From Chionis minor (Eukaryota; Chordata; Aves; Charadriiformes; Chionididae), in contig VZSF01008845.1 in NCBI GenBank assembly GCA_013398295.1, positions 186,001-250,000 on the forward strand: DNA of 64,000 bases. Direction: 5' to 3'. The notes below the pieces were generated by a model. That model worked only from the letters and a program-made list of their open reading frames with translations. It was not told where the DNA came from and ran no database searches. Below are positions 60,801 through 64,000 of this stretch, one piece after another (position 1 is the first letter of the stretch; each line of letters opens with the position of its first letter). Both the position numbers and the translations under genes were made by a program.

Positions 60801-63800
60801 AGTTCTGTCTGGGATTAGCAGGGGCCCTTCCCCTGGACTGAATCTGGGCTGCAGGCAGGGAAAGAGGGACTGCTGCATAAGGAGGCACTTGGTAGCTGCA
60901 CACACCTCTACCCCCTTTTCTCTGGTGCATTTGGATGTCTGGCACAAGGTGGGAATAAAAGAGGTCACTGAAATGGAGTTGTGTCATAAATAAGTCCTTG
61001 ACAAGAAATTGTGGGGAACCAGAGATGACCTGTGTCTGCAGAGAAACAGAGGGGGAACTGATATTGGAAAAGAACCTCAGTGGAATTGACGATGGGTGGG
61101 TAAAATACTTTGGATCAAATACTTTAAAATTATTTTAAACTTATGTTTTAGTAAGTGTTTAAATATTTTGACAATAATGTTAATAATGGTTCATTCCTGT
61201 CTTTTTTTTCAGTAACATGTTAGGTACTAAAAGCCATCCTTTCCTTCTAGGACAGAAAAGCAATTGGAACAGTGCTTAGTGCTGGGCCACATCCTCAGTT
61301 TGCTGAAATTTTGGAAGGGATTCGGAAAAATAAAACAGCAAAAAGATCAACGGGAAGAACAGGCTAGGAAGGCAGAGTACTTTCACAAACATATGCCAGA
61401 GTTCTTCAGAATCTGGAATTTCCTACAGAACAGAAATTCCAGCAATATGAAATAAATATTTGAGCTAGAGTAAAATCAGAGAATATTGAGACCAATCAGC
61501 GGACTCTAAGCAATAGATTCCTCTTATCAAAGAACTATGTGGCCTGTTTGTACTATTCAGACTCTGATGGCTTTTGAATTTCCAGATTGCCACAGTTAAG
61601 CTGTAGATCAGAAGTAATCACAAACCTCTGAACAGATTTAGATAATGTCTGCATTCAATAAAACAATGGTATTTCAAGGAAAACTATCAAAAAAATGTAG
61701 ACAGATTAATCTGATCACATATGCGCATTACTATTTATTCATTATTAATAGCTAGAACATTCAGTTTATTTCTCGAGCGGTTTTGTGATTTTGTAATATT
61801 TTTATTTATTTTTCAACATAGTGACTTCTAACATCTTCAAACCATATGTAATAAACAATTATTTTTAATATTGTAAATGAGTCTTCAAAGTAGTGATCAG
61901 CATATATTAAGTCAACAAACATTCCAACAAACGTTTCCCTTAAAAACATTTGAGTCACTATATTTTTAAAAGGGAGAATAAAGTTGTATGTATAGAAAGA
62001 GAACAGTCCTCTCCTATTCTTGCAAAGACCTGTCTGGACATATTTTGCATGTCTAATGTTGTGTTACTGACATTTGATATGAAGCAAATTATTGTGCAGT
62101 AAATAAGAACAAATTGTGTCATTGTTTAAATGCCGATATGGTCTAAATTATGCAATTGCATCTGCATCATAGGACACCTGCTTGCTTATTTCATATGCAA
62201 AGTATTTAATGTACTTCTATGTAAATTTACCGTAAGTTAGCACTCTCTCAATGGATTATAAATTGCATGCATTATTTAACAAGGTCCAGCGTGAAATGTT
62301 TACTAAAATATATATGTGGAAAATATTGTTGTGCTCAGCCAAATCAGATTTGAATAGTTGAGTTGATTCATGTAAATTGTAGGACGGGAACTGTGTTCTT
62401 TAAAAAAACCAACAGTACATAGTATTTTTCTAGATATTACTCTTCACACTGGAATATCTTTGCTGGTCTGAAGCTTCTTTGTAATGATATGTTTCCATCC
62501 TTATGAGAACTGTTCCTAGCAAAATCTGTTTTAATTTGTTGTGATTTACCAAAAAAAGTACAATTGTTATCACCAAAATGAGGAATTAGTCTGGAAGTAA
62601 AAAATGTGGTTTTTAAATTAAATTGGTCAGTGAAGAATTTTAAATAGTTGTAAATGTAAATTACCTCAAGATGGTAATTTGATGGAAAGCTTGGCAGTTT
62701 GATGTTTAGACAGAGTATTTTGAAGACTGTGTTTCTTATCTTAATACAACATTGGACATTTACTTTGCATACAATTCTTTTACATTACGACCTTAATTAA
62801 TCCATTGAGATAATTTTTGATTGCAGACTCTTTTTTTGTCATTGTTGAAACAATTAGTTGTTGCTTTCACTATGTATAATTTACTTTTCTTTGAACTGAA
62901 CTTGGCTTGATAAATAGGCCGTGGAAGAAATTAATGCTGTTATTGAAATAAAGTGTTAGTATTTGGCTGATTTCTTCTGATGAATTTATGGAGTGATAGA
63001 CTTTTTACTCAACTAGATGCAGCCATGCTGAGGATGGAAAGCGCGATTACCATTTTAATGTATAATTAAAACAATAAACAAATCAGGCATGAATTTTGAC
63101 AATAGTGGGCAGTAGAAGAAGAATGTATCTTGGGGCTTTGGAACTGTGTAGGGAAAACAATAACTAATTGCTGATTAGGTAGTAAAGACCTGTATTTAAC
63201 TGTACTGGGATCTCAGTTATATGGTGCAGAGAGGCAAATGATGAGTCATTCTCCCCAAAAATGCTTATGCTCAGATTTAATAGCTATAATCATCTCCTTT
63301 ATGTCCTTTAATACTTCTGTGTTCAGAGGTTATTCAGGTCGCAAACTGCCTTTTACCTTACCCTTGGTGATGGCACTGATCTTTCACCAGTTGAGTCAAA
63401 CAGGACCAATGGGGAGAAAACCAGGTCCTCAGGTGTTACCTTTTTTTATGATTTTCATTGTCAAGTTAATGTATTTCTTGACATCACAATGCATTGAGTA
63501 TTTATCTTTACCAGAGCTGTCTTATTTCTCCTTGAGACTCCTGCTAACAAATTTAAGAAGCAGGAGTTTTATGATGCCCCTGAATAGTTTGGATACTTAC
63601 CTCTACACAAATGCACTTTTCCTCCTTAGCTATGTGAAAATGCATAAGCTGTTAATTAAATTAGCTTGTTCAAGTTTTTTGAACACCCTCTCCAAAAAAA
63701 ACCCAAACCACCCAAGCTAAACATCTGCTACTATAAATAAGAAACAGCATGCGCCTTTCTTAAATTGGACTTTATAACTGATATGTTCCTGTAAGAGCAA

Positions 63801-64000
63801 TGGCATCAGCAGGAGTAAGTGTTAGATACCAACTCGTTTCACCATAGAGGCTCTAGCTGTTGTCGGACACCATTACTGCTGTATTTTAGTGTTTTGTATG
63901 TTCACCAGTTTATGTTGCATTGTATGCTACACCTGAGGTTAAGGTGGCATTGTTCAGAATACGAATTACTTAATACATGACCGACAAGTCCTTAGCAATA
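57854..64000. other. Non-repetitive stretch; weak gene-like signals
   Basis: No recognised gene or transposon. Between 58900 and 61700 several gene-like signals line up: a GTAAGG donor at 59049, the acceptor TTTCAG before an ATG at 59144, a signal-peptide-like frame, an open segment ending at 61455 preceded by TTCCTTCTAG, and AATAAA at 61657. No family can be named. 61730-62300 is AT-rich with octamer- and homeobox-like words. A 160-codon hydrophobic open frame runs 63238-63720. An A/G-rich tract lies at 60181-60230. Confidence 0.45.
60181..60230. repeat. A/G-rich (purine) tract
   Basis: A-runs broken by single G's, ending in GGGG. Confidence 0.85.

Noticed and set aside
1..64000. CRISPR arrays, operons, bacterial promoters or phage-like modules
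   Set aside because: The window is vertebrate (avian) DNA by its CR1 and ERVL content. No regularly spaced direct repeats or dense gene arrangement were found.

Overview
The window looks like bird nuclear DNA from a draft assembly. It is AT-rich and CpG-poor. Its recognisable repeats are avian: six 5'-truncated CR1 LINE fragments whose reading frames and 3' ends (ATTCTATG or GATTCTGTG type) match the CR1 family, and five solo LTRs of endogenous-retrovirus (ERVL-like) type, three of them with a convincing or probable target-site duplication. I see no SINE field, L1 or Alu. I cannot name the species or locus.

No recognisable host protein gene, tRNA or rRNA was found. Most open frames are short chance frames in AT-rich DNA or frames inside and antisense to CR1 and LTR copies. 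The window therefore reads as intergenic or deep-intronic sequence. The only place where several weak gene signals line up is about 58.9-61.7 kb: a good splice donor, an acceptor just before an ATG, a signal-peptide-like frame, possible later exons and a poly(A) signal. This remains a hypothesis.

Layout: 0.3-1.1 kb CR1 (minus); 1.1-8.8 kb non-repetitive; 8.8-14.6 kb a ~2 kb block present three times with single N's at the joins; 14.6-14.8 kb CR1 (minus); 14.8-23.8 kb non-repetitive; 23.8-24.5 kb solo LTR (plus); 26.4-26.8 kb CR1; 30.4-31.6 kb two CR1 fragments head to tail; 36.6-37.4 kb LTR (minus, same family as the 23.8 kb copy); 38.8-39.2 kb LTR (minus); 41.7-41.9 kb run of N; 42.6-43.6 kb GC-rich LTR (minus) followed by a CR1 fragment (plus); 43.9-53.5 kb non-repetitive with G/T-rich tracts; 53.5-57.9 kb a 2,172-bp block present twice around one N and containing one LTR; 57.9-64 kb non-repetitive.

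The clearest unusual structure is assembly-level. The threefold and twofold blocks are copies joined by single N's, with copy ends exactly at the N's. This is what unmerged overlapping contig ends look like, not real tandem duplication. The 172-N gap is also flanked on both sides by the same 31-bp sequence. If collapsed, the true locus would be several kilobases shorter. I found no convincing previously undescribed biological system.
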